A DNA stretch of 64,000 nt from Nocardioidaceae bacterium UBA4001 (GCA_002384855.1 DGBP01000010.1:2801-66800); one strand, 5' to 3'. Positions 26,908 to 34,753 are shown, counted from the stretch's first letter. Numbers and translations are program-made. The notes: generated by a model not told the origin, from the sequence alone.

Positions 26908-27555
26908 GTGGATGCCCGAGAGCTCAGTCAGCTGCGCCGTGAGTACGCCGCGGGAGGACTCGACGAGACCGACCTCGCGCCGGATCCGGTGACCATGTTC
27001 CGCGCCTGGATGCACGACGCCGTGCGCGCGGGGCTCCACGAGCCCAACGCGTTCGTGCTCGCGACCGCCGACGTCGACGGGGTCCCCGGCTCCCGCATCG
27101 TGCTCCTCAAGGGTCTCGACGAGCGCGGCTTCGTGTTCTTCACCAACTACTCCTCGCGCAAGGGGGAGGAGCTCGCCGTCAACCCGAGGGCGGCCCTGCT
27201 CTTCCCCTGGCACCCGCTCGAGCGCCAGGTCCGCGTCGAGGGCACGGTCAGCCGGCTGAGCGTCGAGGAGAACGACGGCTACTTCGCCAGCAGGCCGCGG
27301 GCCGCCCAGCTCGGGGCCTGGGCGTCCCCGCAGTCGCAGGTGGTGCCCGACCGTGCCGAGCTCGACCGGAGGTACGACGAGGTGGCCGCCCGGTTCGGGG
27401 ACGAGGACGAGGTCCCGCGTCCGGACCACTGGGGCGGCTACTGCGTCGAGCCCGCGACCGTCGAGTTCTGGCAGGGCAGGATCGGCCGCATGCACGACCG
27501 GCTGCGCTACCGCCGGGGGGACGTGGGCTGGGTCATCGAGCGACTGGCACCCTGA
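26908..27555 (+). CDS. pdxH: Pyridoxamine 5'-phosphate oxidase
   Basis: A 215-residue FMN enzyme oxidising pyridoxine or pyridoxamine phosphate to PLP. Seen are the FMN/PLP-binding segments SRIVLLKGLDERGFVFFTNY, SRKGEEL, FPWHPLERQVRVEG and the C-terminal PATVEFWQGR...RLHD-like block (RIGRMHDRLRYRR). Length and order match the family. The GTG start is leaderless, preceded by TAGATT. It lies divergently from citrate synthase across 96 nt and converges on the rhomboid gene with a 49-nt overlap. Confidence 0.95.
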   Translation: MDARELSQLRREYAAGGLDETDLAPDPVTMFRAWMHDAVRAGLHEPNAFVLATADVDGVPGSRIVLLKGLDERGFVFFTNYSSRKGEELAVNPRAALLFPWHPLERQVRVEGTVSRLSVEENDGYFASRPRAAQLGAWASPQSQVVPDRAELDRRYDEVAARFGDEDEVPRPDHWGGYCVEPATVEFWQGRIGRMHDRLRYRRGDVGWVIERLAP

Positions 27556-28139
27556 GCCGGACGGCTGTCGAGCCACCACGCGGCGAAGGCGCCGCCGAGC
27601 GCACCGAAGAGGTGGCCCTGCCAGGAGACGCCCGGCTGTCCGGGCAGCACGCCCCACAGCAGGCTGCCGTACAGGAGCAGCAGGATCGCTCCCACGGCGA
27701 TGTGCCCCGCCGACCGCGAGAAGAGCCCGCGCAGGAGCAGGTAGACCAGCCAGCCGAAGGCCAGGATCGACGCGCCGAGGTGCAGGGTGTGCTCGCCGCC
27801 GGTCAGCCAGACGCCGACCCCGCCGACGACCCAGACCAGCGCTGTGACGGCCAGCCACCGGCCGACCCCGGCGAGCAGGATCAGGAAGCCGAAGACGAGC
27901 AGCGGCACGGTGTTGGCGATCAGGTGGCCCCAGCCGGCGTGCAGGACCGGGCCGAAGAGGATCCCGTCGAGCCCCTCCGTCTCGCGCGGCCGGATCCCGG
28001 AGCGGTCGAGCCGGCCGCCGAGGGCGCTGTCGACGAGCTCGACGGCGTAGAGCAGAGCCACGAAGAGCGCGATCACCTGGGCCGCGACGACCGCGCGCGA
28101 GCCGCTGCGCCGCTGGACCTCCTCACCCGACCAGGTCAT
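27507..28139 (-). CDS. Rhomboid family intramembrane serine protease
   Basis: A 210-residue protein with six or seven hydrophobic helices. Helix 2 carries the oxyanion histidine and asparagine in GHLIANTVPLLVFG, the nucleophile serine is in HLGASILAFGWL, and the catalytic histidine is in WQGHLFGALGGAFAAWWL. The usual GxSG is GASI, so the glycine after the serine is replaced. The fold is otherwise complete. Starts at ATG 28139 or GTG 28148 are possible. The gene is preceded by an unusual folded leader with its own promoter (28140-28403). Confidence 0.85.
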   Translation of the reverse strand: MTWSGEEVQRRSGSRAVVAAQVIALFVALLYAVELVDSALGGRLDRSGIRPRETEGLDGILFGPVLHAGWGHLIANTVPLLVFGFLILLAGVGRWLAVTALVWVVGGVGVWLTGGEHTLHLGASILAFGWLVYLLLRGLFSRSAGHIAVGAILLLLYGSLLWGVLPGQPGVSWQGHLFGALGGAFAAWWLDSRPAQGASRSMTQPTSPRR

Positions 28140-28170
28140 GCCGTCCACGGTAGCCAGTGGGAGAAGCAGA

Positions 28171-28240
28171 CGACCCGTAGGCGGGTAGTCGCTCCTGCGA
28201 GCGACTCTCCGGGCGGACGTCCCGGAGCGCCTACGGGTCG
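28171..28240 (-). ncRNA. Perfect three-way-junction RNA fold in the rhomboid leader
   Basis: Seventy bases consist almost entirely of perfect helices. An outer 13-bp stem pairs 28171-28183 with 28228-28240. Inside it, an 8-bp hairpin pairs 28187-28194 with 28199-28206 (loop 28195-28198), and a directly abutting 7-bp hairpin pairs 28207-28213 with 28221-28227. Only three bases in the junction are unpaired. On the minus strand it ends in pyrimidine-rich TCTGCTTCTCCC about 20-30 nt before the rhomboid start. It may be an attenuator, a terminator or the aptamer of a regulatory RNA. No known class is recognised. Confidence 0.65.
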
Positions 28241-28257
28241 GGTGACTGCTTGGTACT

Positions 28258-28292
28258 CGCCGGCGCGCCCGAGTGATCGGTCGGGACCGGCG
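28258..28292 (-). ncRNA. Second stem-loop of the rhomboid leader with an alternative pairing
   Basis: Outer arms CGCCGG (28258-28263) and CCGGCG (28287-28292) enclose an inner 5-bp stem CCCGA/TCGGG with loop 28273-28280. The sequence GGTCGGGACC at 28279-28288 can instead form its own hairpin, which excludes the other two pairings. Such mutually exclusive folds are what one expects in a switching leader. This is based on base pairing seen by eye only. Confidence 0.4.
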
Positions 28293-28304
28293 CTCGGTGC
28301 GCTG

Positions 28305-28343
28305 CTAGCGAGCAGCCACCTCACATGTCCGACGGGTATTCAT
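28305..28343 (-). CDS. 12-codon leader peptide MNTRRTCEVAAR
   Basis: A minus-strand mini-gene with ATG at 28343 and TAG at 28307-28305. It is preceded by a long Shine-Dalgarno stretch (AAGGGAGGTGG) about 7 nt upstream of the ATG and lies about 25 nt after a predicted transcription start. The product contains consecutive arginines (of which one is encoded by CGG), one cysteine and no tryptophan. A 6-bp hairpin (28301-28316, loop AGCG) covers the stop codon. Position and context are those of a translated upstream frame that senses ribosome stalling or an amino acid. What it senses is unknown. Confidence 0.55.
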   Translation of the reverse strand: MNTRRTCEVAAR

Positions 28344-28374
28344 CTACGGACCACCTCCCTTCCTGTGTGCGTCC

Positions 28375-28403
28375 ACGGTAGGTCGGTGTCGCGGTGCCGA
28401 CAA
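28375..28403 (-). promoter_or_regulatory. Promoter of the rhomboid leader transcript
   Basis: On the minus strand TTGTCG (28403-28398) and TACCGT (28380-28375) are separated by exactly 17 bp, close to the actinobacterial housekeeping consensus. Transcription would start near 28368 and give a leader of about 230 nt before the rhomboid ATG. It separates this unit from the alpha-glucosidase gene upstream. Confidence 0.65.
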
Positions 28404-28441
28404 GACATTTGTCCGCCGGCGCAGACCGAGCCGGCGGCGCG

Positions 28442-30046
28442 TCAGACCGGGCGGAACCACGCCGCGCCGTCGGCCGGCAGCAGCCTGTCCTCCACCGGCG
28501 CGCTGGCGAGCACGAGCTCGCCCGCCTCGCCCGGGACGGGAGCGGCGCCGTCCCCGCAGTTGAGGACGCACACGAGACCGTCGCCCCGCAGGAAGGCGAG
28601 CACGTCGTCGCCGGCGTCGAGCATCACGACGTCGTCCGCGAGGTCGTCGGTCACGGCGCGACGGGTCCGGAGCGCCTCGCGGTAGAAGCTCAGCGTGGAG
28701 GAGGGGTCGTCCTGCTGGTCCGCCACGCTCAGCCCGCTCCACGAGTCGGGCTGCGGCAGCCACGTCCGTCCCCCCTCGGGGCCGAAGCCGAACGGCGGCC
28801 GGTCGCCGGACCAGGGGATCGGCACCCGGCAGCCGTCCCGGCCGACGCCGCCGCCACGGAGGTACGTCGGGTCCTGCCGGTCCTCGGGGGCCACCTCCAC
28901 CTCCTCGAGGCCGAGCTCCTCGCCCTGGTACAGGTACGCCCCGCCGGGCAGCGCGAGCATCGTGAGCAGGGCCGCCCTGGCGCGTGCGAGGCCGCGGGGC
29001 CCGCCGCCGTACCTCGTGACGTGGCGGACGACGTCGTGGTTGGAGAGCACCCAGGTGGCCGTGGCGCCGGCCAGGCCGACCGCGTGCAGGCTCTCGTCGA
29101 CGACCTCACGGAACGCCCTCGCCGACCACGGCGCCTGCAGCCAGTGGAAGTTGAACGCCTGCTGCAGCTCGTCGGGGCGGATGTAGCGCGCCATCGACTC
29201 CGGCGTCGCAGTCCAGGCCTCGGCGATCGCCATCCGGTCGCCGTCGTACTCCTCGAGGATTCGGCGCCAGCGGCGGTAGACGTCGTGGACCTGGGGCTGG
29301 TCCCACATGGGAAAGCTGGTCGCGCCGAGGTTGCGGATCTCGTCGTCGTCGAGGTCGGCCATCTCCTGCGGCGTGTAGAGGCCGTGGGCGACGTCGATGC
29401 GGAAGCCGTCGACGCCGCGGTCGAGCCAGAAGCGCAGGATCGACTCGAACTCGTCCCCGACCGCGGGGTTCCACCAGTTCAGGTCCGGCTGGGTGGAGTC
29501 GAACATGTGGAGGTACCACTGGCCGTCGGAGACCCGGGTCCAGGCCGGACCGCCGAACACCGAGCGCCAGTTGTTCGGGGGCTCGGAGCCGTCCGGTCCG
29601 GTGCCGTCGCGGAAGACGTAGAGGTCGCGCTCGGGGCTGTCCGGCGCGGCGTGGAGGGCACGCTGGAACCACGCGTGCTCGACGGAGGTGTGGTTCGGGA
29701 CCAGGTCGACGATCACCTTCAGACCGAGCCCGTGGGCCTTCTCCAGCATCGAGTCGAAGTCGTCGAGCGACCCGAACAGCCGGTCCACGTCGCGGTAGTC
29801 GGCGACGTCGTACCCGTGGTCGTTCTGCGGGGAGGTGTAGAACGGCGTGATCCACACCGCGTCGACGCCGAGGTCGGCGAGGTAGGGCAGCCGCTGCTCG
29901 ATGCCGGTCATGTCGCCGACGCCGTCCCCGTCGGAGTCGGCGAAGCTGCGGATGTAGACCTGGTAGCACACGGAGTGCTTCCACCAGGGGGACGTGGCGG
30001 GCGTGGTGGCCCGAGGGACAGCAGAGGGGTTAGAGGCGATTTGCAC
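28442..30046 (-). CDS. Glycoside hydrolase family 13 alpha-glucosidase
   Basis: A cytoplasmic GH13 enzyme of 534 residues that hydrolyses alpha-linked glucosides such as maltose, isomaltose or sucrose. Visible are WWKHSVCYQVYIRSF at the N-terminus, region I DLVPNHTS, the nucleophile Asp in GFRIDVAHG, the acid/base Glu in AIAEAW and the transition-state Asp in VLSNHDVVR. No signal peptide is seen. The start is uncertain: GTG 30046 is used, and TTG 30082 would begin 5 nt after the preceding gene's stop. It follows a thioesterase-like gene and photolyase on the same strand. Confidence 0.88.
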   Translation of the reverse strand: MQIASNPSAVPRATTPATSPWWKHSVCYQVYIRSFADSDGDGVGDMTGIEQRLPYLADLGVDAVWITPFYTSPQNDHGYDVADYRDVDRLFGSLDDFDSMLEKAHGLGLKVIVDLVPNHTSVEHAWFQRALHAAPDSPERDLYVFRDGTGPDGSEPPNNWRSVFGGPAWTRVSDGQWYLHMFDSTQPDLNWWNPAVGDEFESILRFWLDRGVDGFRIDVAHGLYTPQEMADLDDDEIRNLGATSFPMWDQPQVHDVYRRWRRILEEYDGDRMAIAEAWTATPESMARYIRPDELQQAFNFHWLQAPWSARAFREVVDESLHAVGLAGATATWVLSNHDVVRHVTRYGGGPRGLARARAALLTMLALPGGAYLYQGEELGLEEVEVAPEDRQDPTYLRGGGVGRDGCRVPIPWSGDRPPFGFGPEGGRTWLPQPDSWSGLSVADQQDDPSSTLSFYREALRTRRAVTDDLADDVVMLDAGDDVLAFLRGDGLVCVLNCGDGAAPVPGEAGELVLASAPVEDRLLPADGAAWFRPV

Positions 30047-30087
30047 GTTCCAATCCCAGGTGAGGGGACGGGGCCGTGTCAAACCGC

Positions 30088-30858
30088 TCAGCCGAAGGCG
30101 GCGGGGTCGACCGCGATCCAGGTGTGCCGCGCCCGGGCCACGATCCGGCCGTCGGAGTCGTAGATCGTGCTCGCGGTGAAGGTCTTGCGGCCCTCGGTCG
30201 ACAGCTCAGCGCCGACCACGACGTGCCGCTCCCCGACCACGGGCAGCGCATCGACGCGGGCGGCGATCCGGCCCAGCACCATCGGGCGGCCCTCCAGGTC
30301 CGTCGTCCACCCGCCGACGCAGTCCAGGGCCGCCCAGGTCGTGGCGAGGTTCACCCGCTGGACCCCGGGGTCGAGCAGGTCGGAGGCCTCCGCGAGGCTC
30401 TCGTGCGGCACCCACACGGACGCGACCCGGCCGTCGCCGACGGGGCCGGGGAAGATCCGCAGCCCGTCGCCCTCGGCACGCTCCGGCCCACAGGCGAAGC
30501 AGCGCGGGAACGGGTGGCTGCGCAGCCCCGGGTAGTCCGCCATCACCTCGGCCGCCTGTTCCGAGGACACCTCGTCGACCGGGGAGAGCTCTTCGGCGGT
30601 GCACCGCGCCTCGGCGACCAGTGCGTCGCCGTCCAGGAGCTGCGCCGACGGCACGTCGTCGAGGTGCAGCACGGTCAGGTCGGTCTCGAGCGGTGGCGGC
30701 ACCCGCAGGGTCACCTCGACCACCGGGCACTCCGGGTCGAGGTGGGGGTGGCCGGCGAGGCGCTCGGCGAGCAGGCCGGCGGTGTAGCCGCCGTTGCCCG
30801 AGCGGCTCGGGCCGCAGAAGCGGGCGGGGATCTGCAGGGCGCCGTCAGTGGCGGGCAT
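30088..30858 (-). CDS. Hotdog-fold (acyl-CoA thioesterase-like) protein
   Basis: A 256-residue protein that looks like two hotdog halves. The N-terminal half begins PSRSGNGGYTAGLLAERL. A cysteine pair in FPRCFACGPERA joins it to a C-terminal half with TWAALDCVGGW, VLGRIAARVDALP and RKTFTASTIYDSDGRIVARARHTWI. The second half is close to PaaI/YbgC-type thioesterase strands. Substrate unknown, probably an acyl-CoA. The ATG lies 6 nt after the photolyase stop, so the two share a transcript. Confidence 0.7.
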   Translation of the reverse strand: MPATDGALQIPARFCGPSRSGNGGYTAGLLAERLAGHPHLDPECPVVEVTLRVPPPLETDLTVLHLDDVPSAQLLDGDALVAEARCTAEELSPVDEVSSEQAAEVMADYPGLRSHPFPRCFACGPERAEGDGLRIFPGPVGDGRVASVWVPHESLAEASDLLDPGVQRVNLATTWAALDCVGGWTTDLEGRPMVLGRIAARVDALPVVGERHVVVGAELSTEGRKTFTASTIYDSDGRIVARARHTWIAVDPAAFG

Positions 30859-30864
30859 CGTGCA

Positions 30865-32214
30865 TCAGCTCTTCATCCGGTCGAGTCGTGCGAGCGCCTC
30901 ACGGCGCTCCTCGGCGTGGTCGACCATGGGCGGCGGGTAGCCCTCGGGCAGTCCACCGGGCCGGGTCGAGGGGTCATGAATGTACGCCGTCTCGACGTCG
31001 GCGAGCTCGGCGACCCACCGGCGGACGTAGTGGCCGTCGGGGTCGAACCTCTTCCCCTGAGAGGTCGGGTTGAAGACCCGGAAGTACGGCGCCGCGTCGG
31101 TGCCGCAGCCGGCCACCCACTGCCAGCCGTGCTGGTTCGACGCGAGGTCCCCGTCGACGAGCCAGGTCATGAAGTGGCGTGCGCCGTGCTGCCACTCGAG
31201 GTGCAGGTCCTTGACCAGGAAGCTCGCCACGATCATCCGGACCCGGTTGTGCATCCATCCGGTGGCGCGGAGCTGGCGCATGCCCGCGTCGACGATCGGG
31301 AAGCCGGTGCGTCCCTCGGCCCAGGCGGCGAGAGCGTCGCCGGGCTCGTCGTACTCCATGTGCGCGTACTCGCCACGGAGGTACTCCCGTGCGGTCTCGG
31401 GGCATCGGTGCAGGACGTCGGCGTAGAACTCCCGCCAGGCGAGCTCGGTGCGGTACGTCGCCGCGCCCCTGCTGCGTCGGTGGCCGAGGTCGGCCAGCAT
31501 CGTCCGGGGATGGATCTCGCCCCACTTGAGGTGGACCGACATGCGCGAGGTGCCGTCGAGGTCGGGGCGGTCGCGCGCCTCGTCGTACTCCCCGACGGCG
31601 TCGAGGAACTCCTGCCACCGCCGCCGGGCGGCCCCCTCGCCCGCCGGGGGCAGCGTGAGGCCCTCGGGGACCGGGGCGTCCGGGACGCCGTCGGAGGGGG
31701 CGTCGACCCAGGACTGGTTCCGGGACGGATGGTCGGCCGGTCCGCGCCAGCCGTGGTCGGCCCAGGCCCGGGCGTACGGCGTGAACACCTTGTACCCCCC
31801 GCCGCTGCCGTTCACGACCCGGCCGGGCGCCACGGCGTAGGGCGAGCCCGTGTGGCGCAGCTCGGCGTCCCGGCCGGCCAGCGCGCGTGCCACGGCCTCG
31901 TCGCGGCGGACGCCGTACGGCCCGAAGTCGGCCGAGACGTGCACCGACGTCGCTCCCACCTCGTCGGCGGCCCGGACGACCTCGCGCACCGGGTCCCCGC
32001 GCCGGACCACGAGCCGGCCGTCGAGGGACTCGTCGAGCGCAGCCAGGGAGGCGGCCAGGTAGGCGCGACGCGCAGGGCCGGAGGCGGTCCACAGGCGGGG
32101 GTCGACCACGAACAGCGGCAGCACCTCGGCGGGTCCGGCGCAGGCCTCGAGAAGGGCCGGGTTGTCCTCGAGGCGGAGGTCGCGGCGGAACCACATCACG
32201 GAGGGTGCGCTCAT
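30865..32214 (-). CDS. phrB: Deoxyribodipyrimidine photolyase
   Basis: A 449-residue class I CPD photolyase that splits UV dimers using light. The N-terminal antenna-binding Rossmann domain starts VMWFRRDLRLEDNPAL. The FAD-binding helical domain contains RMSVHLKWGEIHPR, TGFPIVDAGMRQL, TGWMHNRVRMIVASFL and DLASNQHGWQWVAGCGTDAAP. The ATG 32214 fits the family N-terminus, so the further upstream open frame is discarded. It is divergent from ideR across 47 nt and is followed by the thioesterase-like gene. Confidence 0.95.
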   Translation of the reverse strand: MSAPSVMWFRRDLRLEDNPALLEACAGPAEVLPLFVVDPRLWTASGPARRAYLAASLAALDESLDGRLVVRRGDPVREVVRAADEVGATSVHVSADFGPYGVRRDEAVARALAGRDAELRHTGSPYAVAPGRVVNGSGGGYKVFTPYARAWADHGWRGPADHPSRNQSWVDAPSDGVPDAPVPEGLTLPPAGEGAARRRWQEFLDAVGEYDEARDRPDLDGTSRMSVHLKWGEIHPRTMLADLGHRRSRGAATYRTELAWREFYADVLHRCPETAREYLRGEYAHMEYDEPGDALAAWAEGRTGFPIVDAGMRQLRATGWMHNRVRMIVASFLVKDLHLEWQHGARHFMTWLVDGDLASNQHGWQWVAGCGTDAAPYFRVFNPTSQGKRFDPDGHYVRRWVAELADVETAYIHDPSTRPGGLPEGYPPPMVDHAEERREALARLDRMKS

Positions 32215-32261
32215 CGCGTCCACTGTGCCAGCCTCCGCGCCACTAGGACACAATGACCGGT

Positions 32262-32951
32262 GTGAGCGACCTCATCGACACCACGGAGATGTACCTGCGC
32301 ACGGTCTTCGAGCTCCAGGAGGAGGGGATCGTGCCGTTGCGGGCGCGCATCGCCGAGCGCCTGCACCAGAGCGGCCCGACGGTGTCCCAGACCGTGGCGC
32401 GGATGGAGCGCGACGGCCTGCTGACCGTGGAGGGGGACCGTCACCTGCAGCTCACCCCGGAGGGTCTCCGGCTGGCCACCCGCGTCATGCGCAAGCACCG
32501 ACTGGCCGAGCGGCTGCTCACCGACGTGATCGGGCTGGACTGGGAGCTGGTGCACGCCGAGGCGTGCCGGTGGGAGCACGTGATGTCGGAGACGGTCGAG
32601 CGCCGCCTCCTCGAGATCCTGGACCACCCCATCGAGTCGCCCTACGGCAACCCCATCCCCGGGCTCCACGAGCTCGGTGAGGTCGAGCAGGGTGAGGACT
32701 TCCGCCAGGACGTCGAGCCGCTCGCCGAGGTGGCGACCGACGGTGACCAGGTGCGTGTCCTGGTGCGTCGGATCAGCGAGCCGATCCAGACCGACGAGGC
32801 GCTCATGGCGGCGCTGCGCCGGGTCGGCGCGCTGCCCGACAAGGTCGTGACGGTGACCGAGGGCGCCGGCGGGATCCTCGTCGGCAGCGGGGGCGAGACG
32901 ATGGAGATCGACCGCGAGGCCGCCTCGCACGTGTTCGTCCGCCGCCTCTGA
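32262..32951 (+). CDS. ideR: Iron-dependent repressor (DtxR family)
   Basis: A 229-residue metal-responsive repressor with a winged helix (LHQSGPTVSQTVARMERDGL as recognition region), a dimerisation domain and a C-terminal SH3-like domain. The GTG at 32262 is preferred over ATG 32253 because it places the metal ligand Met at residue 10 (DTTEMYL), as in IdeR. The second ligand set is in EACRWEHVMSE (Cys and His) and RKHRLAERLL. With Fe(II) it represses siderophore and uptake genes. No clear iron box lies in front of its own gene. Confidence 0.92.
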   Translation: MSDLIDTTEMYLRTVFELQEEGIVPLRARIAERLHQSGPTVSQTVARMERDGLLTVEGDRHLQLTPEGLRLATRVMRKHRLAERLLTDVIGLDWELVHAEACRWEHVMSETVERRLLEILDHPIESPYGNPIPGLHELGEVEQGEDFRQDVEPLAEVATDGDQVRVLVRRISEPIQTDEALMAALRRVGALPDKVVTVTEGAGGILVGSGGETMEIDREAASHVFVRRL

Positions 32952-32961
32952 CTCGTAGACA

Positions 32962-33031
32962 GACATGCACAACCGCCGCGTCGGGGCGGGCTCAGGCTCG
33001 GCGCCGGCGCCGTGGACGAGTTGTGCATGTC
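32962..33031 (+). repeat. Perfect 12-bp inverted repeat pair before the ABC exporter
   Basis: GACATGCACAAC at 32962-32973 and GTTGTGCATGTC at 33020-33031 are exact inverted copies 46 bp apart, in the gap between ideR and the ABC ATPase. The interior holds a further GC palindrome (GGCGCCGGCGCC). Half-sites this far apart suggest DNA looping by a dimeric or tetrameric repressor, or a large stem-loop ending the ideR transcript. Confidence 0.7.
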
Positions 33032-33062
33032 GGCGTACGACGGCTCTGGTTGGATGGGGCGC

Positions 33063-33968
33063 ATGGTGCGGGAGGGGCCACAGATCGACGTCGTCGGCCT
33101 GACCAAGACGTTCGGGGGACTGGTCGCGGTCGACGACCTCAGCTTCTCCGTGCGTCCTGGTGTCGTCACCGGCTTTCTCGGCCCCAACGGGTCCGGCAAG
33201 ACCACCACGCTGCGGTGCGTGCTCGGCCTGCTCCACCCGACGTCGGGGAGCACGACGATCGGCGGGGTGCCCTACCGCGAGCTCGCGGACCCGGTCGGCA
33301 CCGTCGGGGCGGCCCTGGAGGCCTCGAGCTTCCACCCCGGCCGGTCGGCCCGCGCGCACCTGGAGGTGATGGCGATCGGAGTCGGCATCGACACCGGCCG
33401 GGCGCGGCAGGTCCTGGACATGGTGGGCCTCGGCGAGGTGGCCGACAAGCGGGTCGGCGGGTTCAGCCTCGGCATGCGACAGCGGCTCGGCCTCGCCGCC
33501 GCCCTTCTCGGTGACCCGGAGGTGCTGGTCCTCGACGAGCCGGCGAACGGGCTCGACCCGGCCGGCATCGCCTGGCTCCGGGAGTTCCTGCGGGCCCTGG
33601 CCCGGGAGGGCCGCACGGTCCTGGTCGCCAGCCACGTGCTCAGCGAGGTGCAGCAGACCGTGGACGAGGTCGTCGTGCTCTCCCGCGGCCGGCTGGTGCG
33701 CCAGGGCACCCTCGAGCAGCTCGACAGCGGTCCGCGCGAGGTGCTCGTGCGGACGCCCCGGCCCGACCTCCTGCACGAGGCGCTGGCGGGCCGGCCGATG
33801 CAGGTCGTCGGCACCGACGCCGAGGGCCGGACCCGGGTGGTCGGGGGGTCGACCGCCGACGTGGGCCACGCGGCCTTCGAGGCGGGCGTCGAGCTGCACG
33901 AGCTCGTCGCGGAGCCGAGCCACCTGGAGCGTGTGTTCCTGGAGCTGACCGAGGGGGGAGCGGCGTGA
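33063..33968 (+). CDS. ABC transporter ATP-binding protein
   Basis: A 301-residue ATPase. Walker A is GPNGSGKTTT, the signature motif reads GFSLGMRQRLGLA, Walker B is VLVLDEPANGLDP and the switch histidine lies in VASHVL. A C-terminal part of about 90 residues is characteristic of exporters of the antibiotic or bacitracin type (BcrA-like). ATG 33063 is taken as start. Its stop overlaps the permease GTG (GTGA). The gene is preceded by a distinctive 12-bp inverted repeat pair. Confidence 0.9.
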   Translation: MVREGPQIDVVGLTKTFGGLVAVDDLSFSVRPGVVTGFLGPNGSGKTTTLRCVLGLLHPTSGSTTIGGVPYRELADPVGTVGAALEASSFHPGRSARAHLEVMAIGVGIDTGRARQVLDMVGLGEVADKRVGGFSLGMRQRLGLAAALLGDPEVLVLDEPANGLDPAGIAWLREFLRALAREGRTVLVASHVLSEVQQTVDEVVVLSRGRLVRQGTLEQLDSGPREVLVRTPRPDLLHEALAGRPMQVVGTDAEGRTRVVGGSTADVGHAAFEAGVELHELVAEPSHLERVFLELTEGGAA

Positions 33969-34753
33969 CGGCGCTGGTGCGGGCGGAGCTGAGGAAGGTC
34001 CTGTCGACCCGGCTGTGGTGGGGGCTGCTGATCGGTGCGCTCGCCTTCAGCGCCCTCCAGTCGGGCGTCACGGCGGCGTTCTCGGGAATGGAGGCGGGGC
34101 CGGTCCAGCCCGCGCTGCCCGGGCTGGACACCGCGGAGGCGGTGCGGTCGGTCTACCCGCTGTCGATGGTGACCGGGACCTACATGTTCGCGCTCGTGCT
34201 CGGCATCACCGGGATGACCGGGGAGTACCGGTACCAGACGATCACCTCGACGTTCCTGGTCTCCCCGAGACGGGCGCGGGTCGTCGTGGCGAAGGTCCTG
34301 GCCCACGCGCTCGTCGGCGCCGGGTTCGCCGTCGCCGGTCTGCTCACCGTGCTCGTCGTCGGGGGCACGGTGATGAGCCTGCGCGGCCACGGTCTCGGCC
34401 TCGATGCGGAGCGGTTGTGGCCGACGATGGGGCTGGCGGTCCTGGCGGTCGCGACGTGGACGGTCGTGGGCATCGGGGTGGGGACCCTGATCCGCAGCCA
34501 GATCGTGGCCATCGTGCTCGCCCTGCTGTTCACGTTCCTGATCGAGCCGCTGGTCTCGCTCGCCGCGGCGGCCGCCGGGTTGGACCAAGTGGCCCGGTGG
34601 CTGCCGGGCAACGCCTCGTCGGCGCTGATGGCGCCGGGCGACACGATGCTCGACTACCTCGACTGGTGGGCGGGGGGCCTGGTGCTGCTCGGCTACGGAC
34701 TGGTGCTCGCCGGGCTCGGCGTGGTGCTGTCGGTGCGCCGCGACGTCTCCTGA
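33965..34753 (+). CDS. ABC-2 type transporter permease
   Basis: A 262-residue permease with about six transmembrane helices (for example VTGTYMFALVLGITGMTG and LGLAVLAVATWTVVGIGVGTLI). The motif ITSTFLVSPRRARVVVAKVLAHALVG is typical for permeases paired with BcrA-like ATPases. It probably exports or removes a membrane-active compound. Coupled to the ATPase by a 4-nt overlap. Its end overlaps the convergent sirtuin gene by 61 nt. Confidence 0.88.
   Translation: MTALVRAELRKVLSTRLWWGLLIGALAFSALQSGVTAAFSGMEAGPVQPALPGLDTAEAVRSVYPLSMVTGTYMFALVLGITGMTGEYRYQTITSTFLVSPRRARVVVAKVLAHALVGAGFAVAGLLTVLVVGGTVMSLRGHGLGLDAERLWPTMGLAVLAVATWTVVGIGVGTLIRSQIVAIVLALLFTFLIEPLVSLAAAAAGLDQVARWLPGNASSALMAPGDTMLDYLDWWAGGLVLLGYGLVLAGLGVVLSVRRDVS

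Noticed and set aside
28149..28441. tmRNA, 6S RNA or RNase P RNA in the gap before the rhomboid gene
   Set aside because: None of the conserved sequence blocks I know of these RNAs is present. The mini-gene and promoter favour a cis-acting leader.
33012..33062. Upstream ATG codons for the ABC ATPase
   Set aside because: They lie within or next to the 12-bp inverted repeat, and the added residues are unlike ATPase N-termini. ATG 33063 fits better.
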